Below are positions 35,694-45,321 of a stretch of DNA of 64,000 nt, in pieces. Within the stretch, counting starts at the first letter, position 1. Each line of letters starts with the position of its first letter. The DNA is taken from the NCBI GenBank assembly GCA_040219575.1, contig JAVJSD010000064.1, positions 1 to 64,000 on the forward strand, given 5' to 3'. The DNA is from JAVJSD01 sp040219575. GTDB lineage: Bacteria; Planctomycetota; Planctomycetia; Pirellulales; Pirellulaceae. Under the pieces are notes generated by a model. It saw only the letters and a list, made by a program, of their open reading frames with translations, had not been told where the DNA came from and did not search any database. The translations under genes and the position numbers were made by a program.

Positions 35694-36575
35694 ATGAACG
35701 AGACAGCCAACGCGTCGCACGATGTGGACAGTGATTTCACGACGGCGGCTTCCTTGTCGCCCGCGCCGGCGGACCACGAATTGCTGGCCCGAGTCGATGA
35801 GGCGCTCGACAAGCTCGATCGTCTCGGCGACCTGCTGATCGCCGACGACGACTACACGGTGCCTCCGCGCGACTACGAGCTTCCCGCGGACTTCAAACTG
35901 TCGGTGATCGTGCCCGTGTACAACGAACAAGCCACCATCTACACGATTCTGTCCCGATTGGCGGCGCTGCCGTTGCCACTGGAATTGGTGATCGTCGACG
36001 ACGCCAGCACCGACCTGACGCGGCAGATGCTCGAACCGTTGAAGGACGCGGAGAACGTCAAATTGATCCTCAAGCCGCAAAACGAGGGCAAGGGCGCCGC
36101 ACTGCGGACCGGTTTCGAGCACGCCACCGGCGACATCGTGGTGATTCAGGACGCCGACCTGGAATACGACCCGCGCGACATCGTGCCGCTCATTCGTCCG
36201 CTGCTCGAAGGCGACGCGGACGTCGTCTACGGCAGCCGCTTTCTGGGCGATGAGCCGCAGGACCCTTCCTTCATGCACCGACTGGGCAACCGCCTGCTGA
36301 CGGGCGCCTCGAACCTGTTGACCGGCCTGCGGTTGACCGACATGGAGACCTGCTACAAGGCCTTCCGGCGCAATGTCATCCGTTCGGTCGACATCCGGCA
36401 AAACCGCTTCGGCTTCGAGCCGGAGGTGACGGCCAAGCTCGCGCGGCGGGGACACCGCTTCACGGAGGTCCCCATTCGTTACGACGCCCGCAGCTACGCC
36501 GAAGGCAAGAAGATCGGCATGAAAGACGGCTTCAACGCGTTGTACTGCATCCTCCGCTATGGACTATCCGACTGA
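35694..36575 (+). CDS. Family 2 glycosyltransferase, dolichyl-phosphate-mannose-synthase-like
   Basis: About 293 residues from the ATG at 35694 (MNETANASHD); a start at 35595 overlapping the previous gene is possible. The GT-A core begins FKLSVIVPVYNEQATIYTIL and has LVIVDDASTD, NEGKGAALRTGFEHATGDIV and the metal-binding IQDADLEYDP. It continues VYGSRFLGDEPQ and DMETCYKAFRR, then RFGFEPEVTAKLARRG, the pattern of polyprenyl-phosphate glycosyltransferases. No membrane helices follow. It probably makes polyprenyl-phosphate-sugar for a GT-C enzyme, perhaps the product of the gene directly upstream. Family sure; sugar unknown. Confidence 0.88.
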   Translation: MNETANASHDVDSDFTTAASLSPAPADHELLARVDEALDKLDRLGDLLIADDDYTVPPRDYELPADFKLSVIVPVYNEQATIYTILSRLAALPLPLELVIVDDASTDLTRQMLEPLKDAENVKLILKPQNEGKGAALRTGFEHATGDIVVIQDADLEYDPRDIVPLIRPLLEGDADVVYGSRFLGDEPQDPSFMHRLGNRLLTGASNLLTGLRLTDMETCYKAFRRNVIRSVDIRQNRFGFEPEVTAKLARRGHRFTEVPIRYDARSYAEGKKIGMKDGFNALYCILRYGLSD

Positions 36576-36658
36576 TGAAGGGACCGAACGCAACGAGCGG
36601 AGCCAATGGATGCAACCGCCGTTCGCGAGGCTCACTTCCGACGTCCCTGGGGCATATC

Positions 36659-37288
36659 ATGCATTCGCCTGGCTCACACGAATCCGCCGTCTCCCTGGTG
36701 CTGCTGTCGTTGCTTCTGGTAGCGGGATGCGGCGAAGCAGACAGTGCAAAAGACGGCGCAATCGACTCCTTGACCACGAAGGTCGCGGGCCTTGAAGAAA
36801 GCCTGCGCGACAGCGAAACCCGCTGCTCCCAAATGGAGCAAGAAGTCGAGAAAGTGAAAGACGTTCAACGAGAACTCATCCTGCCTTCGGTTGAGCCGGC
36901 CACCAAGGCGGACATCGCAAGCATCGAAAAACGCCTCGCCGCGCTGGAACACGAAGACGCCAAACTGGTGACGCGGGTCACGCGCATCGAATTCATGCGC
37001 GCGAACCAAGCGGCGCCCTCGACGCCTTCTCCTCCCACGACCGCCGCGTCACCTCCCGTTCGGACGAAGGAATACCTTCTGACCGAACTCGACAAGGGTC
37101 TCCGGAAGGCGATGGTCGCCGGACTTGCCGAGGAGACAAAAGATCGTGTTCGTGCGCAATACGGTTACTTCAAGGAGCAGGTGGAGGCGGGAACCGACCC
37201 TCGTTTGTCGCTGCAAGAAATTACCGATGTCGGCGCAGAGGACGTCCTCGTCACGCGGGAATTCTTTCCGGAGTTTCTTCCCGACTAG
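36659..37288 (+). CDS. Small lipoprotein with coiled coil
   Basis: About 209 residues from the ATG at 36659. The upstream frame from 36575 is not signal-like. The signal peptide AVSLVLLSLLLVAGC ends in a clear lipobox (LVAG/C). A coiled coil follows at about 35-105 (DSLTTKVAGLEESLRDSETR; DIASIEKRLAALEHEDAKL), then a Pro/Thr/Ser linker (STPSPPTTAASPPV) and a helical C-terminal part (KEYLLTELDKGLRKAMVAGL). It should be a membrane-anchored trimer or dimer in the envelope. It is on the same strand as the preceding glycosyltransferase, about 83 bases downstream. No family recognised. Confidence 0.7.
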   Translation: MHSPGSHESAVSLVLLSLLLVAGCGEADSAKDGAIDSLTTKVAGLEESLRDSETRCSQMEQEVEKVKDVQRELILPSVEPATKADIASIEKRLAALEHEDAKLVTRVTRIEFMRANQAAPSTPSPPTTAASPPVRTKEYLLTELDKGLRKAMVAGLAEETKDRVRAQYGYFKEQVEAGTDPRLSLQEITDVGAEDVLVTREFFPEFLPD

Positions 37289-37318
37289 CAACCGGACGAC
37301 GGCGGGCCGCACCCGGGA

Positions 37319-39328
37319 TCAGGGCAACTCCACCGGCTGGCCGTCGCGGAAGTTGACGAGCCGCTTGAACGTCTCCATGTCGGTGTCGCCGGGAATCACA
37401 TCCACGCGACCGTCGAAAAAGGCGGCCGGGTAGCCCTCTTTCGTTGGGGGCGGGCCGAGGGCCGTCTTCAGATCCGGCGCAGTGAAGTCGATGTCCGTCG
37501 GCTTGGCCCAGGGGACCGCCTTCGCGGGACTGACTTCAATCACGCCGATCGTGTTCGACAGGCCGTCGGTCATGGTCGCGAACGACTGCTGCTTGCCGTC
37601 GATCAACGTCCCCGGGCCCTGGAACGTCAGGTAGACCGTGTGCCCCGGCTTCACGCCTTCGGCGACGGACTTGTACACCTCGGGCGTTTCCAGGGAGGCT
37701 TTCTTGTTGGCTTCGCTGTCCCACGCCTCCCCCGTCACGAACTGCTCAAGCAGCGCGCCTTCCTCGACATACGGAAGCAGGGCCACGCGCCACGACAACA
37801 GCGGCTTGCCGTCTTCGGTCTGGATGTTGCCCGGCAGCAATCCCTCCGCGTCCATGTGGTTATGAACTCCGAGCATCACCTGCCGCAGGCGGTTCATGCG
37901 TTCGACCTTGGCGATTTGTTCGCCGACGGCCGCTTCGACCATGGCCGGCAGTTTCTCGACGTCCGTCACTTGCGGCAACGAGGCGACAATCTGTTTGCCG
38001 TTCTTGATCAGCTTCACACCGGCCAGGAACTTGTCGCCGTAGTCGAACAGCGGTTTGGTCTTGGGTTGTTCTTGCGCCGTCGATTGGGCGAACATGCCGT
38101 ACATGCCCTTGCCCATTTGAATCAAGCCGTTGAGTTGCTGCTCGAGCCGGTCGGCGCCGGCCTGGTCCGTGGACTCGATCTTGATTTCGAGCAGGGGCGA
38201 CGCGTCGAGTCCGGCGGTGATCGAGGCCGTATCAACGACGTCGATCATGCTCACCAGCGGACTGAGCATCGGCGGCAACGCGCCCGGCCCCATCGAATCG
38301 AGTCCAATCTCGACCGCCGGTCGCAGCTTGCCGACAAACGCCACGGCCGCCAAATCGTGGCCGTCGCCGAGCGCCGTCAGGCGGTCGATCAGCGGGCTGC
38401 TGACGCCTTGGGCGTCGATCATTTTCTTCAACAGGGGTTCGGTCGCCATCACAACCGTTTTCTCGTCGGGCAAGTAGGCGGCCGTCGGCACTCCCGGGGG
38501 AATCTCGGAAACGTTGATGATCGTCAACTCCGTGGTCCCATCGTCGTTCTTCTTCTGCGTTATCTCGGCGCCAGGACTGAATTGTTTGATGTCGGCGATC
38601 TGTTCCTCGACGAACTCGTTCGGCACGGAAAACGAAGATTTCGAAGTGTTCTTGTCGCGGTAGTAGTACGTCTTGCCGTTGTGTTGGCGTTGCTCACCAT
38701 CCTCTTTGATCTTATTGGTCAACTCGGCGGCCGACTCTCCATCGACAAACCGGAGGATGGCGGCGATTTCGACCTTCAGGGCGCCTTCCGACGGCGCCAG
38801 CAAACCGATGATCTGATTGATTTGTCCGCCAGGCATTTCACCCGACGCGGCCATTTCCAACTCCTCCAACGGCCCGCCTCGCTTCAGGGCGTCGGGTGCG
38901 CTGAGGATCGACTTGACCAGTTTCGACTCCAAAGCACGCTGCGGGTGCACCACCAGGGCCGCCGCGAAGTCGTCGGTGATGTACGTTGTGTCCAGCTTTC
39001 CAGTCGGCGCGGCGGGCGTCTGGGCGACGTCTTGCGGCGGCGACTTGCCGTTTGGCGGCGTGTCGTCCCCGCCGCCTTTCGCCGGTGACGGACTTCCATC
39101 GCCGGCGACGTCGGCAGGCGTTTTCGGCGCCGGATCGACGGGCGCCGGATCGACAGCAACCGGATCGGCGTCGGTCTGGCTGCCGTCGCCGGCGCCATCC
39201 GCGGCGACCGGAGGATTTCCTTCATCGGCGCCGTCGCCTGGCCCTTCCGCCTGCTGATTCCCGCCGCATCCCGACCAGAACAAGACGCAGATCGCCAGCA
39301 ACCACGGCGCCGTGTATCGCATTCCCAT
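37319..39328 (-). CDS. DUF1559-like exported protein (probable lipoprotein)
   Basis: About 669 residues from the ATG at 39328, preceded by GAGGT six bases upstream. The signal sequence is LLAICVLFWSGC, with an imperfect lipobox. A Pro/Asp/Gly-rich low-complexity linker fills about 22-105. A large alpha/beta domain follows (ITDDFAAALVVHPQRALESK). The C-terminal about 180 residues read MLGVHNHMDAEGLLPGNIQ, LLSWRVALLPYVEEGALLEQ, and FFDGRVDVIPGDT, which is the DUF1559 C-terminal pattern found in great numbers in planctomycetes. Unlike standard DUF1559 proteins it lacks an N-terminal pilin-like methylation segment. The function is unknown. It is convergent with the small lipoprotein gene. Confidence 0.75.
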   Translation of the reverse strand: MGMRYTAPWLLAICVLFWSGCGGNQQAEGPGDGADEGNPPVAADGAGDGSQTDADPVAVDPAPVDPAPKTPADVAGDGSPSPAKGGGDDTPPNGKSPPQDVAQTPAAPTGKLDTTYITDDFAAALVVHPQRALESKLVKSILSAPDALKRGGPLEELEMAASGEMPGGQINQIIGLLAPSEGALKVEIAAILRFVDGESAAELTNKIKEDGEQRQHNGKTYYYRDKNTSKSSFSVPNEFVEEQIADIKQFSPGAEITQKKNDDGTTELTIINVSEIPPGVPTAAYLPDEKTVVMATEPLLKKMIDAQGVSSPLIDRLTALGDGHDLAAVAFVGKLRPAVEIGLDSMGPGALPPMLSPLVSMIDVVDTASITAGLDASPLLEIKIESTDQAGADRLEQQLNGLIQMGKGMYGMFAQSTAQEQPKTKPLFDYGDKFLAGVKLIKNGKQIVASLPQVTDVEKLPAMVEAAVGEQIAKVERMNRLRQVMLGVHNHMDAEGLLPGNIQTEDGKPLLSWRVALLPYVEEGALLEQFVTGEAWDSEANKKASLETPEVYKSVAEGVKPGHTVYLTFQGPGTLIDGKQQSFATMTDGLSNTIGVIEVSPAKAVPWAKPTDIDFTAPDLKTALGPPPTKEGYPAAFFDGRVDVIPGDTDMETFKRLVNFRDGQPVELP

Positions 39329-39448
39329 TGCGCACCTCTTCAAAAAGGAAACCCAGAGACAGTGAGTAATTCGCACCCCCCAGCGTCACGCTAATCTTTG
39401 CCGGCGCGCCTGACAAGCGGAGGAGGGGAAGGGGGCGGCAAAACAGGG

Positions 39449-41023
39449 TTACGTTTCGCCGTGAACCTCGCGAACGGTGACGAGGTTGCCGGCGACTTTC
39501 AGCACGCGGACCCGCCTGCCGGATTCAACGAACGTCCCTTCCGTGACCACGTCGACATACTCCTCGCCAAATCGCACTTTCCCTGAGGGGCGCAAGGGAG
39601 AGTCGGCCACGCCGTACTGACCAATTTCCGGAAGATACTCGTCGGGATACAAGGGACCGCCCTTCTTGCCACCGCCGTCCGACTCCTCGTCGTCGGCCTC
39701 CTCGCTGTCCTCCATCGACGGGGGTTTGAGAATCAGGCGATTGAATAGTGGAAGCGAACCCATGTGACGGCTGAGCAGCATCGCCAACACGATGAAACCC
39801 AGGATCGCACCCATCACCATGCCCAAGCCGTGCAGCAACTGCATCGCCTGGTGGCCCGTGGTCGGCACGACGAAATTCTGGCTGGCCAGCACGAGGGAGC
39901 TGATCATCAACAGGATGCCGGTCACCCCCGCGAATCCCCAACCGGGAATCACGAAGAGTTCGACTCCCAGGAACACGATGCCCGACAGGAACAGGATGAC
40001 CTCCAGCCAACCCGACGTGCCGCCCATGAAATGGCTCCAGAAGAAGAGCACAAAACAGAGTCCCGCGATCAGTCCACCGACGCTGATTCCCGGCGAAGCC
40101 AATTCGGCGTACAGCGCCACCAGGCCGATAATGATCAGCAGCACCGACGTGAACCAGTGGTTGAGGATCATGATCGTCGTGTCGACGGCGCCCCAATCGA
40201 GCACGACGGGGCGCTCGGGCAACTGGTAGATCTTCATCAGCTCATCCAGGTCGTCGGCAAGGTGCTGGGCCAGGCCGAGTTCCACGGCGCGGCGGCCGCT
40301 GAGCTGCAGATAGCGCTCGTTGGTCGATTCGTCGATCAGGTTGAGCTTCTCCCAGCGGGCGGGATCCTCGGCCTTGTCGAGCATCGCCTCGGACATGATC
40401 GTCTCCTCGCCCGTTTGCTTGTCGCGCACCTGGTAAAGGACGGTCTTCTTGTCGACCATCGCCTCGGCCAGCAGCGGCGGCCGCCCTTTCGCCTCCGCGA
40501 GCGTGCGGACCTGCCCGGTCAAATAGGTGCGCGTCTTGGCGTCCGCCTCACGGAAGAAAAAGAACTGGTCTTGCTGGATCGCGCCGGCGTCGCCGATCTG
40601 GGCGTGCTCGTTCATCACGATGTCGTCGCAGCCGAGCGACATGATCGCGCCGCCGCTGATCGCCCGCTGCGGAACATAGGCCACCGTCCGCGCCCAGGTC
40701 GTGTCGCGCAATCGGTAGGCGATGTTGAGGCTTTCGTCGAGCAAGCCGCCCGGGCTGGTGATTTCGACGATCACCAGATCGGCGCCCTGCGACTTCGCCT
40801 GGTCGAGCTTCCGATAGACGTAATGCTCGTTGAACGCCGTGATCTCGCCCTGAAAGCGAATCATCACCGCGTGCTTGTACTTGCCGGGCTTGGCCTGCTT
40901 CTGGTCCTGAGCCAGCAGCCCGATGCCGCCGAGCACGATGAGCATCACGGCGCACAACATGCGCGCCGCGGATCGGCTGCGCGAGACGGCGACGGGTAAC
41001 CGAGCGGGAGTACGGCGGCGCAT
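39449..41023 (-). CDS. NfeD / ClpP-class membrane serine protease
   Basis: About 524 residues from the ATG at 41023 (MRRRTPARLP); the frame extends another 152 codons upstream without coding character. After one N-terminal membrane helix comes a ClpP/crotonase-fold protease domain: DLVIVEITSPGGLLDESLNI, then RAISGGAIMSLGCDDIVM with the candidate nucleophile Ser123, and GDAGAI. A hydrophobic region of four to five helices follows (about 285-430, with GWGFAGVTGILLMISSLVLA). The C-terminal OB-fold NfeD domain is GKVRFGEEYVDVVTEGTFVE followed by VRVLKVAGNLVTVREV. In NfeD1b relatives the protease cleaves membrane-associated stomatin-like partners; none is encoded next to it here. Family sure. Confidence 0.87.
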   Translation of the reverse strand: MRRRTPARLPVAVSRSRSAARMLCAVMLIVLGGIGLLAQDQKQAKPGKYKHAVMIRFQGEITAFNEHYVYRKLDQAKSQGADLVIVEITSPGGLLDESLNIAYRLRDTTWARTVAYVPQRAISGGAIMSLGCDDIVMNEHAQIGDAGAIQQDQFFFFREADAKTRTYLTGQVRTLAEAKGRPPLLAEAMVDKKTVLYQVRDKQTGEETIMSEAMLDKAEDPARWEKLNLIDESTNERYLQLSGRRAVELGLAQHLADDLDELMKIYQLPERPVVLDWGAVDTTIMILNHWFTSVLLIIIGLVALYAELASPGISVGGLIAGLCFVLFFWSHFMGGTSGWLEVILFLSGIVFLGVELFVIPGWGFAGVTGILLMISSLVLASQNFVVPTTGHQAMQLLHGLGMVMGAILGFIVLAMLLSRHMGSLPLFNRLILKPPSMEDSEEADDEESDGGGKKGGPLYPDEYLPEIGQYGVADSPLRPSGKVRFGEEYVDVVTEGTFVESGRRVRVLKVAGNLVTVREVHGET

Positions 41024-41225
41024 GGCGCGGAGTCTCGTGGGGGCGGCTTGTCGAAAGACACTGGAAATTCTATCCGCCCCACGGGCCCCGACCAACCTCT
41101 GCCGGCAAAGGCATGAAGACGCCATGTAGCACGCCGGCGCGACACCTTCGCACTCGTCGACGATGCCGCCGGCATCGCCCGCAGACGCTGGCAGCATCTG
41201 CGGCGAGAGAGTCATCCAAGCAGCG

Positions 41226-44200
41226 TCACAACGATGATGTTGAACCTGGCGGCCCGCCGTATTCGCCGTATCCGCCGCCTCCGGGGGTTTCAATCGTGAG
41301 CACATCGCCGGGCTGGACGGTCCGCTGCGCTCGCTCGGGCAGGATCTCGACGCCCCCTTCGGCTCGCTCGAGCAGGTTCCGCCCGACCGCGCCGCACTCT
41401 CCGCCGTCCAGTCCGTATGGCGCGTAGTCGCCGCGACGCTGGGAAATGATCGCGAGTTCGAGTTGGCGTAGAAACTCAATCCGCCGCACGACGCCGCAGC
41501 CTCCGCGATGCGCTCCTCTCCCCCCGCTGCCCCGACGGATCGAGAACTCCAGCAGTCGCACGGGATAACGGCGTTCGAGCACTTCCGGATCGGTCAGCCG
41601 TGTGTTGGTCATGTGTGTGTGCACGGCGTCGGCGCCGTCGGCCTGTCGGGTCGCGCCCGCGCCTCCACAGATTGTTTCGTAGTAGCCGAACTCGCCGTCG
41701 CCGAAGGTTAGGTTGTTCATCGTTCCCTGGCTGGCGGCCGCCAAGCGGAGCGCGCCGAGCAACACGTCGACGACCCGCTGCGACGTCTCGACGTTTCCGC
41801 CCGCCACCGCCGCACACTCCTTGGGCGATTCCCGCTCAGGCGGGTTCAACAAGCACTCCGGCAGCACGATCTCAACCGGCGCCAGCACGCCCTGATTCAG
41901 AGGAATGTCTTCATCGATCATGCATCGCAAGACGTACATCACCGCCGCCGTGACGATCGCCCGATTGGCGTTCAGGTTTCCCGGCAACACGGGGCCCGTG
42001 CCGCGGAAGTCGATCGTCGCCGTTTCGCCGTTCACCTCCACCGCCACGGCGATCGGCGAGCCGTCGTCGAGATGGTCGACAAACTCATGCCGTCCATCGG
42101 GAAAACCGGCGAGTGCGGTCCGCATCTTCCTTTCGGCGGCGTCTTGAATGTGGCGCATGTAGGCCTCGACAACCGGCAGTGTGTAGCGATCGATCAGCCG
42201 CCGCAGATCGCGGACGCCTTGCTGATTGGCGGCGAGTTGGGCCTGCACGTCTTCCAGATTGTCGCGCACGTTGCGCGTGGGAAAATCGCCGGACAGGAGT
42301 CGTTGACGCAGCGACTCCAGTCGCGACTGGCCCGCATCGACCAGTTTGAAATTGCGAATCAGCACGCCTTCCTCGGCCAGGTTGCGCGAGAAGGGCGGCA
42401 TCGAACCGGGCGCTATGCCGCCGATCTCGGCATGATGGGCGCGGCTGGCGGTGAAGAACAGCAGTCGTTCGTCCTCGCCATGTACGGGCGTCACCACGGT
42501 GACGTCGGGCAAGTGGGATCCGCCGCGGTAGGGATCGTTGGTGACGAATGCGTCGCCAGCCCGAATGACCGGGTTGTCGGCGATAATCCGCTTTACGGTC
42601 TCCGCCATCGCGCCGAGGTGCACCGGAATGTGCGGCGCATTGACGACCAGATCGCCCGACGGCGTGAACAACGCGCAACTGAAGTCGAGCCGCTCCTTCA
42701 CGTTCACGCTGCTCGACGTGTTGCGGAGCGTGATGCCCATCTGCTCGGCGATGCCCGCGAACTGGTTGTTGAAGATTTCCAGCAGCACGGGATCGGCTTG
42801 TTTCAGATCATCGGTTGAATGGTCTGAGTCCACGGCCGCCGCATGCAAGTCGGCTTCCAGCAGCAATTCGCCGCCGCTGAGCACCTCGGCCCGCCACTGC
42901 GGATCGACGACGATCGTCGACACTCGCTCGAGCACGATCGCCGGTCCGACGACGATGTCGCCCGGCTTCAACTCGCCGCGTTGAAACACGGCGGTCGGGT
43001 GCGGTTCGGCGTCGAAGTGGGTCGTCACCGTCGTTTCGCCGCCGCGGGTCTGGCTCGGCACGCGCTGCGACATCGCGAGTGGCTCCGCCGACCGGCCCGT
43101 CACCTCGACCCGCGCGACCACCACTTCCAGCGGCCGATCCTCGGCCGACACGCCGTAGGTCCGTTGATGCTCTTCGTGAAAGGCCTGCGCGTATGTCTCG
43201 GACGCGTGAGGGACAATGTTCAGCGGCGTTTCGGCGCCCCGATAGCGGAGATCGAGCGAACGGACGACATCGATCCGATCCGCCGGAATTCCCTCGTCGA
43301 CGACTTCCTGGCGCGCGGCTCGTTCCAGTTCTTCAAACGTCGCCGCCAATTCTTCCACGAGCGACTCACTGTAGGGTCGGTAGACGCCGACAGCACGGTG
43401 CCGTGTAACGTCGGCCATGCCGATGCCGTAGGCGCTGAGAATGCCGGCGTCACGATGGAGCAGCACCTGCCGCATGCCAAGCTCCCGCGCGACGGCGCAA
43501 GCATGTTGCGGCGCCGCGCCGCCGAAGGCGACCAGTACGTAGTCGCGCGGATCGTAGCCCTTGGCGACGGAGATCGAACGGATCGCCTTGGCCATATTGG
43601 CGCAGGCCACGCGCAGCAACCCGTCGGCGAGTTCGATCGGACGGTACCGCGCGCCGGCGGCCGCGGCGACTTCTTCGCAAAGCGCGGCGAGCCGGCGATC
43701 GACCGCCTGACGATCGAGCGGAAAAGGAAAGTGCTCGGGCAAGATCTTTCCGAGGGCGAAATTCACATCGGTCACCGCCAGCGGGCCGCCGCGTCCGTAG
43801 CAGGCGGGACCAGGATCGGACCCGGCGCTGGCAGGACCGACGGCGAGCTTGACGCCGTCGAAGTGGCAGATCGAGCCTCCGCCGGCCGCCACCGTCTCGA
43901 TGGCCATCATCGGCGCGACGACGCGCACGCCGGCCTTCTCGGTTTCGTACTGCAATTCGAAGCGGCCGTCGAACCTCGACACGTCGGTGCTGGTGCCTCC
44001 CATGTCGAAGCCGATGGCGCGGGTGAAGCCGGCCGCCTGAGCGACGCGCGAGAATCCGACGACGCCCCCCGCGGGGCCCGAAAGAATGCTGTCCTTGCCG
44101 ATGAAATGATCGGCCTCGACCAATCCGCCGGCCGACGTCAGCAGACGCAGGTCGCTCTGCTCGCCAAGGCTCGCCCGCAGATTCGCCACGTATCGCCGCA

Positions 44201-45068
44201 GCACCGGGTTCAGATACGCATCGACGACGGTCGTGTCGCCGCGGGAGACGATCTTCATCAACGGGGCCACTCGGCTCGAGACGCTGATCTCCTCGAAGCC
44301 GATCTCCCGGGCGATGTGTTCGACGAGTTGCTCGTGCGCGGGTTCGGCGTAGGCATTGAGCAAGCAAATTGCGAGTGATTCGACGTTCGTGTCGCGCAGC
44401 TTGCGCAGCACATCGCGAACCTGTGGTTCGCTGGGCGGCAGCAACACTTCGCCGTCGGCCGCGATCCGCTCATCGATCTCGACGACGTGCGAGAACAGCG
44501 GCGTCGGCTTGTTGATCGCCAGATCGAACAGCCGGGGACGATTCTGATTGCCGATGAGCAGGATGTCTTCGAAGCCGCGCGTGGTGACCAGCGCCGTTCG
44601 CGCGCCGCCGCGGGTGATCAGGGCGTTGGTGCCTCGCGTCGTGCCCAGCCGGACGGAGACCGACGGAAGCGTCCTACTCAGCGGCGCACCCAGCAGATAG
44701 CGAATGGCCAGCAGCGGCGCCCCTTCGCCAGAGTCGAGTTCGTACGCCTGCCGCGGCCGGGGCGGCGTCGTCAGTGGAGGCGTCAGCGCGAGTGCGCCGG
44801 TTGACGAGTCGAAACGCTCAACCGTCGACGCTTCGACTAGTTGGCCGTCCGCGTCGAGCAGACGCAGCTGATAGCCATTCCAAAAGTCGTCGGGGTCGCC
44901 GATGCGGCCTGAATCGACGAGCCGCGCCCCTGTCGAGCTTTCCCCGACGGCCCCCTTCGTCGCACCACTGCTGAGCACCTTGTGCCGCAACAATTCACCG
45001 TCGCTGCGCAACGCGAAGCAATCGGTAAAGGTGCCGCCGACATCGATCCAAAACTGCCAGCGGGACAT
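41226..45068 (-). CDS. 5-oxoprolinase / hydantoinase, fused HyuA-HyuB
   Basis: About 1280 residues from the ATG at 45068 (MSRWQFWIDVGGTFTDCFAL), close to eukaryotic-type 5-oxoprolinases. The HyuA half has the ATP-binding DVGGTFTD, the GTTRGTNALITR segment, GPAGGVVGF and GFDMGGTSTDVSR. The HyuB half begins near residue 755 (QADPVLLEIFNNQFAGIAEQ) and has NDPYRGGSHLPDVTVV and NLTFGDGEFGYYETICGGAG. It cleaves 5-oxoproline or a related cyclic imide using ATP in the cytoplasm. In many bacteria the halves are separate genes; here they are fused. Neighbours offer no pathway context. Substrate is inferred from the length and fusion. Confidence 0.9.
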   Translation of the reverse strand: MSRWQFWIDVGGTFTDCFALRSDGELLRHKVLSSGATKGAVGESSTGARLVDSGRIGDPDDFWNGYQLRLLDADGQLVEASTVERFDSSTGALALTPPLTTPPRPRQAYELDSGEGAPLLAIRYLLGAPLSRTLPSVSVRLGTTRGTNALITRGGARTALVTTRGFEDILLIGNQNRPRLFDLAINKPTPLFSHVVEIDERIAADGEVLLPPSEPQVRDVLRKLRDTNVESLAICLLNAYAEPAHEQLVEHIAREIGFEEISVSSRVAPLMKIVSRGDTTVVDAYLNPVLRRYVANLRASLGEQSDLRLLTSAGGLVEADHFIGKDSILSGPAGGVVGFSRVAQAAGFTRAIGFDMGGTSTDVSRFDGRFELQYETEKAGVRVVAPMMAIETVAAGGGSICHFDGVKLAVGPASAGSDPGPACYGRGGPLAVTDVNFALGKILPEHFPFPLDRQAVDRRLAALCEEVAAAAGARYRPIELADGLLRVACANMAKAIRSISVAKGYDPRDYVLVAFGGAAPQHACAVARELGMRQVLLHRDAGILSAYGIGMADVTRHRAVGVYRPYSESLVEELAATFEELERAARQEVVDEGIPADRIDVVRSLDLRYRGAETPLNIVPHASETYAQAFHEEHQRTYGVSAEDRPLEVVVARVEVTGRSAEPLAMSQRVPSQTRGGETTVTTHFDAEPHPTAVFQRGELKPGDIVVGPAIVLERVSTIVVDPQWRAEVLSGGELLLEADLHAAAVDSDHSTDDLKQADPVLLEIFNNQFAGIAEQMGITLRNTSSSVNVKERLDFSCALFTPSGDLVVNAPHIPVHLGAMAETVKRIIADNPVIRAGDAFVTNDPYRGGSHLPDVTVVTPVHGEDERLLFFTASRAHHAEIGGIAPGSMPPFSRNLAEEGVLIRNFKLVDAGQSRLESLRQRLLSGDFPTRNVRDNLEDVQAQLAANQQGVRDLRRLIDRYTLPVVEAYMRHIQDAAERKMRTALAGFPDGRHEFVDHLDDGSPIAVAVEVNGETATIDFRGTGPVLPGNLNANRAIVTAAVMYVLRCMIDEDIPLNQGVLAPVEIVLPECLLNPPERESPKECAAVAGGNVETSQRVVDVLLGALRLAAASQGTMNNLTFGDGEFGYYETICGGAGATRQADGADAVHTHMTNTRLTDPEVLERRYPVRLLEFSIRRGSGGRGAHRGGCGVVRRIEFLRQLELAIISQRRGDYAPYGLDGGECGAVGRNLLERAEGGVEILPERAQRTVQPGDVLTIETPGGGGYGEYGGPPGSTSSL

Positions 45069-45139
45069 GAGGGGAGAAGGGCAAGAGTGAAGAAGTGCTC
45101 CGATGCGCCTCACAAGTCGGCACAATTTAGCGTCGTCTC

Positions 45140-45166
45140 AAAATGACCAATGACCAATGACGAATG
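45140..45166. repeat. AATGACC heptamer repeat
   Basis: AATGACC occurs twice followed by AATGACG and AATGG, a head-to-tail heptad array just upstream of the oxoprolinase start. The same words recur at 48441-48474 and, inverted, at 48561-48596. Confidence 0.7.
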
Positions 45167-45210
45167 GGAAGGATGAGGGCGGACTGCGACAAACTCAGAC
45201 ACCGCCTTCA

Positions 45211-45312
45211 ACCTACTCACCTACTCACCAATGACTCATCAGCGCACCCACAGACCGCCAGATTGAAACGCGTGCGCGCCCACCACTCACCACTCACCAC
45301 TCACCACTCACA
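45211..45312. repeat. Composite CTACTCACC / CACTCACC intergenic repeat
   Basis: CCTACTCACCTACTCACCA at 45212-45230 is followed after about 49 bases by a CACTCACCA array at 45279-45312 (four units). The array ends ten bases before the stop codon of the minus-strand PQQ gene. The layout matches 7742-7824. Confidence 0.7.
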
Positions 45313-45321
45313 AGCGCAGCG

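Noticed and set aside
42843..44378. 511-codon plus frame opposite the oxoprolinase
   Set aside because: Asp/Arg/Gly/His-rich antisense of a well-recognised enzyme.
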